Assembly: GCF_042429235.1 (NCBI RefSeq)
Contig: NZ_JBHMBA010000002.1
Length of the DNA stretch: 64,000 nucleotides
DNA from: Arthrobacter_B citreus
Lineage (GTDB): Bacteria > Actinomycetota > Actinomycetes > Actinomycetales > Micrococcaceae
Strand: one strand, 5' to 3'
This document shows, one piece after another, positions 22,378 to 30,584 of this stretch. A program made the position numbers and the translations under genes. The notes under the pieces are model-generated. The model saw only the letters and a list, made by a program, of their open reading frames with translations. It was not told the origin of the DNA and searched no databases. How positions within the stretch are numbered: position 1 is the first letter of the stretch; each line of letters starts with the position of its first letter.

Positions 22378-23013
22378 CTAGTAAGAGTACGGATCGGAGA
22401 AAACCAGGGCGAGGATCAGGACTGACAGCAGCGTGAAGATGACACCGAGGATCAGGCCGATAATACCGAATACCTTGTAGACGGGAGCACGGTCGCTCTG
22501 GTTGGAAAGCCCGATCGCTGAGAAGGCGCCGGCGGCAAGGGAAATCACCGAGCCGACGATCGGGATAAAGAACATGAAGAAGGATACGATCCCCAAAATG
22601 AACCCGGTCAGGGCCAGCGGGTTGGAGCGCAGGGGTTTCTGCGGGTAACCCGGATAGCTCTGGTAGCCGGGGTATCCCGAGTACCCGGCCTGCGGTGCAC
22701 CATACCCTGGCGGATAGCCCTGATAGTTCTGGTAGCCCTGCTGCCCTTCCGCAGGGGACGCACCGGCGCCCTGCTCCTGGGCCGGAGGCTGGAATGAGGG
22801 GTAAGCCTGCTGCTGGCCGCCCGGGTACCCCTGGTTGCCCGGGTACCCCTGGTTGCCCGGGTGGGCCAGATCCTCGTCCGCTCCGACGTCAGCACCGGGA
22901 GATTGGACGCCCGCCAGCGGCATGGTGTGCGTGCTCCAGTTCTGGCCGTCCCACCATTTCTGTTGGTCCGGGTTCGTTGGATCCTGGTACCAGCCTGGTG
23001 ATGGCGAGCTCAT
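22378..23013 (-). CDS. DUF2510/DUF4190-type membrane protein
   Basis: A 211-aa actinobacterial membrane protein. The N-terminal DUF2510 motif PGWYQDPTNPDQQKWWDG (6-23) is followed by a Gly/Tyr/Pro/Gln-rich low-complexity stretch with GYPGNQGYPGNQGYPGG repeats (about 50-125). Two membrane helices then appear (about 132-158 and 182-205) in a DUF4190-like arrangement with the short loop LSNQSDRAPVYK between them. AGGAG lies 8 bp before the ATG. Such proteins are common and variable in actinobacteria; the WW-like DUF2510 part may bind proline-rich partners, which is inference. Confidence 0.85.
   Translation of the reverse strand: MSSPSPGWYQDPTNPDQQKWWDGQNWSTHTMPLAGVQSPGADVGADEDLAHPGNQGYPGNQGYPGGQQQAYPSFQPPAQEQGAGASPAEGQQGYQNYQGYPPGYGAPQAGYSGYPGYQSYPGYPQKPLRSNPLALTGFILGIVSFFMFFIPIVGSVISLAAGAFSAIGLSNQSDRAPVYKVFGIIGLILGVIFTLLSVLILALVFSDPYSY
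22822..22860 (-). repeat. Short tandem repeat in the DUF2510 gene
   Basis: An 18-bp unit (gggtacccctggttgccc) occurs twice in tandem with partial copies on either side. It encodes repeated GYPGNQ hexapeptides. Confidence 0.75.
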
Positions 23014-23126
23014 GTGGTGTTCTCCTGGGGTGGCCGGCGGAACCGGGGCGTCAACGGGTTGTAGTCCTTACGGTAGCCGATCCGGGTTCGGATTAGCTCA
23101 GCGGTGAACATCAATCCGCGTGCCGC

Positions 23127-23300
23127 TTATGGCACGATTTGGGTGTTTACCGATGTGTCGGCCGGGGAATTGTTGAGCATATTGATCTCAACCGCCGAGA
23201 CGCCACCGGCCACGAGGGCGCAGCCGGCAACGATTGCGGCGATCTGGACCTTGGCGGAACGCTGGGTGCGTTGCCGTGATTTTGCGGCATGCTTGAACAT
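23127..23300 (-). CDS. Tiny secreted or membrane-anchored peptide, unknown function
   Basis: A 57-aa protein from the ATG at 23300, preceded by GGAGG. A basic N-terminus (FKHAAKSRQRTQRSAK) precedes one hydrophobic segment (VQIAAIVAGCALVAGGVSAV, about 18-37) and a short polar tail. The hydrophobic part ends in VSAVE, which could be a signal-peptidase site; the cysteine in AGCALV is not in a clear lipobox. Codon use and the strong ribosome site argue that it is real. I do not recognise a family. It lies alone between the DUF2510 gene and a gene-free stretch. Confidence 0.65.
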   Translation of the reverse strand: MFKHAAKSRQRTQRSAKVQIAAIVAGCALVAGGVSAVEINMLNNSPADTSVNTQIVP

Positions 23301-23566
23301 GGATACCTCCATTGGGTTGGTGTTGATTTTCCGGCGCGGCGCAGTCCCGTTGAACCGGGGGCAGTCCCGTCTGAACCGGTGAGAGTCAGGAGTGTCGGAC
23401 GGCGCAGGAGGCGGCGTCCACTCCGGGCGCTTTCTGGCGTGCGGATTATTCTCGCCGTTTCGCCAACATACAGCTGCCCACCATCAAGTCTAGGAGCCTT
23501 GTTTCCGGCAGTTCAACGTGGGTCTCATCACCCTGCGCGCGCTTCCAGCGGGCCCTTAACGACGAC

Positions 23567-23596
23567 GGCGGCCGTCCCCCGAAGGGAACGGCCGCC
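23567..23596 (-). terminator. Terminator of the amino-acid ABC operon (second hairpin)
   Basis: GGCGGCCGTCCC (23567-23578) pairs with GGGAACGGCCGCC (23584-23596), allowing one bulge. The loop on the transcribed minus strand is TTCGG. Confidence 0.7.
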
Positions 23597-23601
23597 GCGG
23601 T

Positions 23602-23622
23602 GGCGGCACCAGCGGTGCCGCC
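23602..23622 (-). terminator. Terminator of the amino-acid ABC operon (first hairpin)
   Basis: A perfect 9-bp stem GGCGGCACC/GGTGCCGCC with a 3-nt loop lies 14 bp past the ATPase stop codon. Confidence 0.6.
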
Positions 23623-23636
23623 AAGGAAAGCGTGAG

Positions 23637-24365
23637 TCAGAGCACCTTGGCCAGGAAGTCCTGCAGGCGCGGCTGCTCGGGCCGGGAGAAGAGTTCCTCC
23701 GGAACACCCTCCTCGACAATGTGGCCGTCGGCCATGAAGATCACGCGGTCCGCCACTTCACGGGCGAAGCCCATCTCGTGCGTCACCACCACCATGGTCA
23801 TTCCGGCCTTTGCCAGGTCGCGGATCACCTGCAGCACCTCGCCGACCATTTCAGGGTCCAGGGCTGACGTGGCTTCATCAAAGAGCATGATGTCCGGAGC
23901 CATGGCCAGCGCACGGGCAATCGCCACGCGCTGCTTCTGGCCGCCCGAAAGCTGTGCCGGGCGGGCGTCGGCCTTATCAGCCAGGCCCACCTGCTCCAGC
24001 AGCCGCATGGCGTTGGCCCGGACCTCGGCCTTGGAGCCCTTTTTCAGTTCCAGCGGCGCCAGCATGACGTTCTGCAGCACGCTCATGTGCGGGAACAGGT
24101 TGAAGTGCTGGAAGACCATGCCGATGTTCTGGCGCACCTTGTTCAGGTCCACTTTCGGATCGGTCAGGCTGAAGCCGTTGACCTCCACCTCGCCGGCGGT
24201 GATGTCCTCGAGCTTGTTCAGGCAGCGCAGGAACGTGGACTTGCCGGATCCCGAAGGGCCGATGACGCACACGACTTCGCCCTCGGCGACGGTGACATCC
24301 AGGCCCTTGAGGACCTCGTTGGTGCCGTAGGACTTACGCAGTCCCCGCGTTTGGATCTTGCTCAC
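23637..24365 (-). CDS. glnQ: Amino-acid (glutamine-type) ABC transporter ATPase
   Basis: ATP-binding subunit (242 aa) of a polar amino-acid uptake transporter of the GlnQ/HisP type. Walker A is GPSGSGKSTFLRC (about 34-46), the signature LSGGQKQRVAIARAL, Walker B IMLFDEATSALDPE, and the switch region MVVVTHEMGFAREVADRV. The Q-loop FQHFNLFPHMSVLQN is standard for this subfamily. It overlaps the fused binding-protein/permease gene by 4 bp. GlnQ is the closest typical name, but substrate identity (glutamine, glutamate or other) is not proven. Confidence 0.93.
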   Translation of the reverse strand: MSKIQTRGLRKSYGTNEVLKGLDVTVAEGEVVCVIGPSGSGKSTFLRCLNKLEDITAGEVEVNGFSLTDPKVDLNKVRQNIGMVFQHFNLFPHMSVLQNVMLAPLELKKGSKAEVRANAMRLLEQVGLADKADARPAQLSGGQKQRVAIARALAMAPDIMLFDEATSALDPEMVGEVLQVIRDLAKAGMTMVVVTHEMGFAREVADRVIFMADGHIVEEGVPEELFSRPEQPRLQDFLAKVL

Positions 24366-25831
24366 TTGTTGAACCTCTTATCCAGGGCGTCTGCCAGCTT
24401 GGTCAGCAGGGTAATGACGATGAAGTACAGCGCCGCAACAATCAACAGCACCTCTGCGGTGCGGAAGTTCACGGCGTAGATCTGCTGGGCCTGGTAGGTG
24501 AGTTCGGCGAAACCGATGACGGCCAGCAGCGAGGTGTCCTTCAGCGTGATCACGAACTGGTTGATGAAGGACGGCGTCATGATCTTCACCGCCTGCGGAA
24601 TGATGACCTTCTGCATGGTCTTCCCGTACCCCAGGCCGAGGCTGCGGGATGCTTCCATCTGGCCGGGGTCCACGGACTGGATGCCGCCGCGGACAATCTC
24701 CGTCATGTAGGCGCCGGCGTTCAGTGACAGGGTCAGCACACCGGCGGTGAGGACATCAACCGGCTGGCCGATCAGCTGCGGGAGGCCGAAGTAGAAGAAG
24801 AAGGCCTGCACCAGGACCGGAGTGCCGCGGAAGATGGCCACGTAAGTGGTGGCGATACCGCGCAGCACCACATTGTGGCCGACCTTGAAGAATCCGAAGA
24901 TCACGCCCAGCACCAGGGCGAAGACCAGGGACAGCGCGGTGGCCAGCAGGGTAAGGCCCATTCCCTTGGCAAAGGCCGGGGCGTTGTCGGTCAGCAGGGA
25001 CCAGAAGCTGGAATCCTTTGCTCCGGCTTCCAGGTAACGGTCCAGGATCTCGTCGTATTCGCCGCTGGCCTTAAGCTCGGCCAGGCCGGAGTTGAAGGCA
25101 GCCAGCAGCTCGGGGTTGGTCCCCTTGTTGACGGCGAAGCCGTAGGAGGACCCGGCCTCCTTCTCAGTGACGGTCTTCAGCCCGTTGCCGGATGCCACGC
25201 CGTATGCCAGCACCGGGTAGTCGTCGAAGACTGCCACGGAGCCGCCGGACTTCACGTCGTCGTACATCTGCGCCGACTGGGCGAAGGCCACTACGGTGAA
25301 GCCGTACTGGTCCTTGATGGAGTCCGCGAAGGTCTGGCCTTCGGTGCCGGTCTTGACCGCCACGCGCTTGCCGGCGAGGTCCTCGTAACCGGAGACGTCG
25401 TTGTTGTTCTCGGCAACCGCCATCTGGATGCCGGACTCAAAGTACGGGTCCGAGAAGTCGAACACCTTTTGGCGTTCCTCGGTGATGGACATGCCGGCGA
25501 TGACGCCGTCCACCTGGTTGGACTGCAGGGACTGCAGTGCCGCGTCAAAGCCGAGGGAGCGGATGTCTACGCTGAATCCCTCTTCCTCGGCGATCGCGTT
25601 GATCAGGTCCATGTCGATGCCCACGAGTTCGCCGTCCTGGCGGAACTCGAAGGGTGCGAAGGTGGTGTCAGTGCCGACGGCGAAGGTCTTTCCCTCGACG
25701 GCGCTGGTGGTATCTGCCGCGAAGGCCCCGGTTGCGGGGACGCCAAGGAGCAGTGCGAGGGCCGCGGTCACCGCGATGAAGGGCGCGGCGAACCGAGCCC
25801 GGCCCCGGAGGGCCCGTTTGCCAGTGTGCAA
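24362..25831 (-). CDS. Fused amino-acid binding protein and permease
   Basis: One polypeptide (489 aa) combines an extracytoplasmic substrate-binding domain and the permease of a glutamine-type ABC importer. A signal-peptide-like segment (FIAVTAALALLLGVPATGAFA) is followed by the binding domain (GKTFAVGTDTTFAPFEF to the EYDEILDRYLEAG region). Membrane helices come next, with the HisM/GlnP coupling motif EASRSLGLGYGKTMQKVIIPQA near the end. I chose TTG at 25831 because AGGAGA lies 10 bp upstream and the signal peptide then has a normal N-region. The frame also offers ATG at 25888, which would add 19 residues. Fused SBP-permeases of this kind are known in Gram-positive bacteria. It is coupled by 4 bp to the ATPase gene. 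Confidence 0.88.
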   Translation of the reverse strand: MHTGKRALRGRARFAAPFIAVTAALALLLGVPATGAFAADTTSAVEGKTFAVGTDTTFAPFEFRQDGELVGIDMDLINAIAEEEGFSVDIRSLGFDAALQSLQSNQVDGVIAGMSITEERQKVFDFSDPYFESGIQMAVAENNNDVSGYEDLAGKRVAVKTGTEGQTFADSIKDQYGFTVVAFAQSAQMYDDVKSGGSVAVFDDYPVLAYGVASGNGLKTVTEKEAGSSYGFAVNKGTNPELLAAFNSGLAELKASGEYDEILDRYLEAGAKDSSFWSLLTDNAPAFAKGMGLTLLATALSLVFALVLGVIFGFFKVGHNVVLRGIATTYVAIFRGTPVLVQAFFFYFGLPQLIGQPVDVLTAGVLTLSLNAGAYMTEIVRGGIQSVDPGQMEASRSLGLGYGKTMQKVIIPQAVKIMTPSFINQFVITLKDTSLLAVIGFAELTYQAQQIYAVNFRTAEVLLIVAALYFIVITLLTKLADALDKRFNK

Positions 25832-25942
25832 GGTGAAAACGTCTCCTAGATGTTCCGATACGGCACAGAAATGCCGATAATGCCTCATAGAGCCTACCGA
25901 GCAGTGAGCGCAGGAACTAACCGGGACAGTTCCGGTCCGGGA

Positions 25943-28900
25943 TCAGGAGTCGTTGTAGCCGTAGAACCAGCCTTCGAAAACTGCACGGGACCGGCGGGTG
26001 ATTCGCAGGTAATCTTCCTCCAATACGCCGCCCTGGCCCGGTCCGTAGCCGCACCAGCGGGCCACCGCCTCCAGTTCACGGCGTGAGGAAGGTAACACGT
26101 CCGGATTCCGCCCGCCGCGGATGACATTGGCCGAGCGGATCCGGCTGGCCAGCAGCCAGGCATCCCGCAGGATGGCCGCGTCAGCCGCCAGCAGCAGGCC
26201 GGCTGCCGCAACCGCATCCAGCGCCGGCAGCGTGGCGGTGGTCCGAAGCTCGGGGTGGGTGCCGGCATGCTCCAACTGCAGCAGCTGCACCAGCCATTCC
26301 ACGTCACTGAGGGCGCCGCGGCCAAGCTTGAGCTGCCGCGATGGATCCGCCCCGCGGGGCAGGCGTTCATTCTCCACCCGCGCCTTGATGCGGCGGATCT
26401 CGCGGATGTCTGGTTCGCTGATGCCCGCCGAATAGCGGATTGGGTCGATCAGGTCGATGAAGTCTTCGGCCAGCTCGTCGCTGCCGGCCATGGGGCGGGC
26501 GCGCAGGAGCGCCTGCGCTTCCCAGATCAGCGACCAGCGGCTGTAGTACTCACGGTAGGACCCCAGGCTGCGCACCAGCGGGCCGTTGCGCCCTTCCGGG
26601 CGCAGGCCGGCATCAAGGACCAGCACCTTCTCCGCCAGGATCGCCGGAGTGCACGGCTGCTGCAGCAGTGCCGACAGCTGACCGACAATCCGCTCGGCCT
26701 GCGATTGCGCGGCCGTGGGATCAGCACCGGGCAGCGCACGGTGGACGTACAGCACGTCGGCATCTGACCCGTAGCCGATCTCCCGCCCGCCCTGGCGGCC
26801 CATCGCCACCACCAGCATGTCGGTGAGCTTCTCCTCACCGGCAAGGACATCCGCCTCGGCAACGTGCAGCGCTCCCAGCACGGCGGCCCGGTCCGCATCC
26901 GCCAGCGCCCGGCCCACGTCTTCCTGGGACAGCAGGCCCGCGCTGTCGGCGAGGGCAATGCGCAGCATTTCGCGGCGCCGGATCAGGCGGATCAGGCGCA
27001 TGGCCTCCCGGGGGTCCGGATGACGGGACATTTTGGACCGGATTTCCTGCCACTGCGCCTCAAAGGACATCGGCACCAGGTCCTTGTCCGTGTCCAGCCA
27101 CGCCGTGGCTTCGGGCGATACTTCGAGCAGGTCGGTGATGAACCGGCTGGAGGACAGGATGGAACACAGCCGCTCCCCCGCCGCTGAGGAATCGCGCAGC
27201 ATGCCCAGGTACCAGTGGGTCTCCCCCAGCGATTCGCTGAGGCGCCGGAAGCCCAGCAGGCCGGCGTCGGGATCCACGCCGTCGGCCAGCCAGCCGAGGA
27301 GCACCGGCAGCAGCTGGCGCTGCAGGGCCGCGCGGCGGCTGATGCCGGCAGTGAGCGCTTCGATGTGCCGCATGGCCCCCTTGGGGTCCGCGTACCCGAG
27401 GGCGGCGAGCCGCGCCTGCGCGGCCGCCGGAGACAGCTTAACCTCGTCGACGCTGAGGTTGGAGGCGGTGTTGAGCAGCGGCCGGTAAAAGATACTCTCG
27501 TGCAGCCGGCGGACCAGGCGCTTGGTGCGCTGCCAGGTGTCGGTGAGCCGCTCGGCCGTGGGGCGGCCGACGGCGAGTGCACCGCTGGCTGCCTTGGCCA
27601 GGGCGCGCAGGGCAGGTTCGGTGTCCGGCATCAGGTGGGTGCGCCGCATGTGCACCAGCTGGATGCGGTGTTCCAGGACCCGGAGGTAACGGTAGGCGGC
27701 ATCCAGGTCCACGGCGTCGGTGCGCCCGATGTAGCCGCCGTCGCTGAGGGCCGTGATGGCGGACGTCGTGGAGCGCACCCGCAGTGATTCATCGGTCCGG
27801 CCATGCACCAGCTGCAGCAGCTGGACCGTGAATTCGACGTCACGCAGGCCGCCGCTGCCCAGTTTCAGCTGCCTGGCCTCCTCGGAGGCGGGAATGTTGT
27901 CGGTGACCCGCCGGCGCATGGCCTGGACCGATTCCACGAAACCCTCGCGCTCGGTGCTGGACCAGATCAGCGGGGCCACCGCTTCCTCGTAGCGCCGGCC
28001 GAGGTCCGGGTCCCCTGCCGCTGCCCGAGCCTTGAGCAGTGCTTGGAACTCCCAGGTGTGGGCCCACCGGGTGTAATAGCTGAGGTGGGAGTCGAGGGTC
28101 CGCACCAGCGGGCCGTCCTTGCCCTCGGGGCGCAGGTTCGTGTCGACTTCCCACAGGCCGGGCTCGGGTGCCGAGGCATTGATGGCCCGGGAAATACCCG
28201 CGGCAAGAGCAGTGCCGATCTTCCCGGCGATGGTGTCATCCAGTCCGGTGGACTCCATCACATAGATGACGTCGACGTCGGAAATGTAGTTCAGCTCCCG
28301 CGCGCCGCACTTGCCCATGGCGATCACGGCCAGATGCACCCGGGAGATGTCCTCGGGCGGGTAGCTGGCGGCGAGCTCCGCACGGGACACCGCGAGGGCG
28401 GCCTCCAGCGCAGCGCCGGCCAGATCCGCGAGCTCGCGGCCGACGGCGGGCAGCACGTCGGTGGGCGATGCGGCCCCCAGATCACGGACAGCCAAATCCA
28501 ACAGGTGCCTGCGGTACCGGGCCCGCAGCGCCACGTACGCCTCGGTGCCGGTCAATCCGGCCACCGGCGCGTTTCCGGTGCCGGCCTTGACCGATTCCAG
28601 CAGGGAAGCACGCAGGATGTCCGCGGCAACTTCCGCCGGTTCCGCGCGCAGCGGCGCCCGCAGACTGTCGGCGGCCTCCGGATGGCGCATCAGGAACTCG
28701 GCCAGCGCTTCGGAAGCGCCGAGCAGCCGGAACAGGGCCTCGTTTTCCTCTTCACCGCCCTCGACCAGTTCACGCAGCTCAGGAACGCGGTCCAGCAGGC
28801 GGACCAGCGACTGCAGGGCAAGGTCCGGGTCCGCGGCCTGCAGGAACCCGGTAAACAGCGCCGCTTCGTCCAGCCCCTCGAGCTCGGGAGCCTGCAGAAA

Positions 28901-28960
28901 ACGGCTGCTTTTTTCCAGATCCGTGAAACCTGCGGCAATCAGCCGGCGGGTGAGACTCAT
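25943..28960 (-). CDS. glnE: Bifunctional glutamine synthetase adenylyltransferase/adenylyl-removing enzyme
   Basis: GlnE (1005 aa) attaches AMP to, and removes it from, the adenylylation tyrosine of glutamine synthetase I according to nitrogen status. Two nucleotidyltransferase domains are visible. The N-terminal adenylyl-removing copy has MGKCGARELNYISDVDVIYV; the C-terminal adenylylating copy has MGRQGGREIGYGSDADVLYV, each with the Asp pair for metal. Helical PII-linker-type bundles follow each. The ATG at 28960 has GGAGG 7 bp upstream, and the frame is open 9 codons further. It lies between glnA2 (66 bp upstream) and the transporter. Its target is probably GlnA1, encoded 7 kb away. Confidence 0.96.
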   Translation of the reverse strand: MSLTRRLIAAGFTDLEKSSRFLQAPELEGLDEAALFTGFLQAADPDLALQSLVRLLDRVPELRELVEGGEEENEALFRLLGASEALAEFLMRHPEAADSLRAPLRAEPAEVAADILRASLLESVKAGTGNAPVAGLTGTEAYVALRARYRRHLLDLAVRDLGAASPTDVLPAVGRELADLAGAALEAALAVSRAELAASYPPEDISRVHLAVIAMGKCGARELNYISDVDVIYVMESTGLDDTIAGKIGTALAAGISRAINASAPEPGLWEVDTNLRPEGKDGPLVRTLDSHLSYYTRWAHTWEFQALLKARAAAGDPDLGRRYEEAVAPLIWSSTEREGFVESVQAMRRRVTDNIPASEEARQLKLGSGGLRDVEFTVQLLQLVHGRTDESLRVRSTTSAITALSDGGYIGRTDAVDLDAAYRYLRVLEHRIQLVHMRRTHLMPDTEPALRALAKAASGALAVGRPTAERLTDTWQRTKRLVRRLHESIFYRPLLNTASNLSVDEVKLSPAAAQARLAALGYADPKGAMRHIEALTAGISRRAALQRQLLPVLLGWLADGVDPDAGLLGFRRLSESLGETHWYLGMLRDSSAAGERLCSILSSSRFITDLLEVSPEATAWLDTDKDLVPMSFEAQWQEIRSKMSRHPDPREAMRLIRLIRRREMLRIALADSAGLLSQEDVGRALADADRAAVLGALHVAEADVLAGEEKLTDMLVVAMGRQGGREIGYGSDADVLYVHRALPGADPTAAQSQAERIVGQLSALLQQPCTPAILAEKVLVLDAGLRPEGRNGPLVRSLGSYREYYSRWSLIWEAQALLRARPMAGSDELAEDFIDLIDPIRYSAGISEPDIREIRRIKARVENERLPRGADPSRQLKLGRGALSDVEWLVQLLQLEHAGTHPELRTTATLPALDAVAAAGLLLAADAAILRDAWLLASRIRSANVIRGGRNPDVLPSSRRELEAVARWCGYGPGQGGVLEEDYLRITRRSRAVFEGWFYGYNDS

Positions 28961-29026
28961 CGGAGGTCCTCCATCTCGCTCATCCATGCCATCCAGACCT
29001 TGTGACCGGCCGGTGCCGGCAGCCGG

Positions 29027-30367
29027 CTAGAGGATGCCCAGGTTCTTCCTCAGCTCGAACTGCGTCACGTGCTGGCGGTATTCGTTCCATTCGGCGCGCT
29101 TGTTCCGCAGGAAGTTCTCGAACACCTGCTCGCCGAGGATGTCGGCCACCAGTTCCGATTCCTCCATGGCCCGGACAGCGTCATGCAGGGATGCCGGCAG
29201 CGGATCCAGGCCCATGGCACGGCGTTCTGCGGCCGAGAGGCTCTCGACGTCGTCCTCGGCGCCGGCGGGAAGGTCGTAGCCCTCTTCAATGCCCTTGAGT
29301 CCGGCGCCCAGCAGGACGGCGTAGGACAGGTAGGGGTTGGCCGCTGAGTCGATGCCGCGGTACTCGATGCGGGCGGACTGGCCCTTGCCGGGCTTGTACA
29401 GCGGCACGCGGACCAGCGCAGAGCGGTTGTTATGGCCCCAGGACACGTAGCTGGGGGCCTCGCCGCCGCCCCACAGCCGCTTGTAGGAGTTGACGAACTG
29501 GTTGGTCACGGCGGTGAATTCCGGGGCGTGGCGGAGCACGCCGGCGATGAACTGCCGGGCGGTCTTGGAGAGCTGGAACTCGGCGCCGGCCTCGAAGAAC
29601 GCGTTGGTGTCCCCCTCAAACAGGGACAGGTGCGTGTGCATGCCGGATCCCGGGTGCTCGGAGAACGGCTTGGGCATGAACGTTGCGTAGCAGTTGGTGG
29701 TCAGCGCCACTTCCTTGACCACGGTGCGGAACGTCATGATGTTGTCCGCCGTCTGCAGCGCATCGGCATACCGGAGGTCGATTTCGTTCTGGCCGGGACC
29801 GGCCTCGTGATGGCTGAATTCCACCGAGATGCCGACAGCTTCCAGCATGGACACCGCAGTGCGCCGGAAGTCCTGTGCCACGCCGCCGGGCACGTGGTCG
29901 AAGTAACCGGCGCGGTCCACGGGGACAGGCTCGCCGTCCGGGCCCAGCTCATCGGACTTCAGCAGGTAGAACTCGATCTCGGGGTGGGTGTAGCAGGTGA
30001 AGCCCATGTCCGCGGCCTTGGCCAGCTGGCGCTTGAGCACATTGCGCGGATCGGCGGCGGACGGCTGGCCGTCCGGAGTGAGGACATCACAGAACATGCG
30101 CGAGGTCTGCTCGGAGTCGCCGCGCCACGGCAGGATCTGGAAGGTGGATGGGTCCGGCTGGGCGAGCATGTCGGACTCGAACACGCGGGCCAGGCCCTCA
30201 ATGGAGGAACCGTCAAAGCCCAGGCCCTCTTCAAAGGCGCCTTCAACCTCGGCCGGAGCCAGGGCCACGGACTTCAGGGTGCCGACAACATCGGTAAACC
30301 ACAACCGCACAAACCGGACGTCTCGCTCTTCGATGGTGCGCAAAACGAATTCCTGCTGGCGGTTCAT
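29027..30367 (-). CDS. glnA2: Second type-I glutamine synthetase (GlnA2-like)
   Basis: Glutamine synthetase type I of the alpha-like, short class (446 aa against 474 for GlnA1). Marks: EGLGFDGSSIEG, the metal/ATP region THPEIEFYLLK, the PGSGMHTHLSLF motif and NNRSALVRVP. The segment that holds the adenylylation loop in GlnA1 reads EEGYDLPAGAEDD here. A tyrosine is present, but the flanking sequence is unlike the normal site, so control by GlnE is doubtful. The gene order glnE-glnA2 is conserved in actinobacteria. No GlnR box is evident upstream. Mycobacterial GlnA2 is a low-expressed paralogue; its role here is not decided. Confidence 0.93.
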   Translation of the reverse strand: MNRQQEFVLRTIEERDVRFVRLWFTDVVGTLKSVALAPAEVEGAFEEGLGFDGSSIEGLARVFESDMLAQPDPSTFQILPWRGDSEQTSRMFCDVLTPDGQPSAADPRNVLKRQLAKAADMGFTCYTHPEIEFYLLKSDELGPDGEPVPVDRAGYFDHVPGGVAQDFRRTAVSMLEAVGISVEFSHHEAGPGQNEIDLRYADALQTADNIMTFRTVVKEVALTTNCYATFMPKPFSEHPGSGMHTHLSLFEGDTNAFFEAGAEFQLSKTARQFIAGVLRHAPEFTAVTNQFVNSYKRLWGGGEAPSYVSWGHNNRSALVRVPLYKPGKGQSARIEYRGIDSAANPYLSYAVLLGAGLKGIEEGYDLPAGAEDDVESLSAAERRAMGLDPLPASLHDAVRAMEESELVADILGEQVFENFLRNKRAEWNEYRQHVTQFELRKNLGIL

Positions 30368-30572
30368 CCCTACCCTCTTTCTGGACGGTGGGACTGCCCG
30401 GTTTCCCCGGTCCAGTCCCTATGCTTCAAGCCTTCCTTCACTCTACCCATCCCGGGACGAATTTCCGCCGCGGCTGCCCCCGCTGTCCCATCGTTACGGG
30501 AAGCGTCCCGGCCTTGGGGCGGGAGCGCGGCCGGGCTTACGGCGGCACTGCCGCAGGACAACCCGTCTTTAG

Positions 30573-30578
30573 TAGGCT
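30573..30578 (+). promoter_or_regulatory. -10 element of a leaderless promoter (panB)
   Basis: TAGGCT is followed by 6 nt (CAGCAC) and the panB ATG at 30585. There is no Shine-Dalgarno sequence. Confidence 0.65.
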
Positions 30579-30584
30579 CAGCAC

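Larger units (their letters stand above)
23301..23636. other. Gene-free 336-bp stretch
   Basis: No convincing coding region is visible on either strand. It contains a near-duplicate pair, GCAGTCCCGTTGAACCGG and GCAGTCCCGTCTGAACCGG (about 23340-23380), and, near its right end, two hairpins that terminate the neighbouring amino-acid transporter operon. Confidence 0.6.

Noticed and set aside
18840..23300. A mobile island carrying the PadR-ABC and DUF genes
   Set aside because: I saw no integrase, transposase, tRNA end or flanking direct repeats, and base composition is like the surroundings; it looks like ordinary variable chromosome.
30368..30584. A GlnR box between glnA2 and panB
   Set aside because: I looked for GTnAC-n6-GAAAC pairs in this divergent region and found no convincing match.
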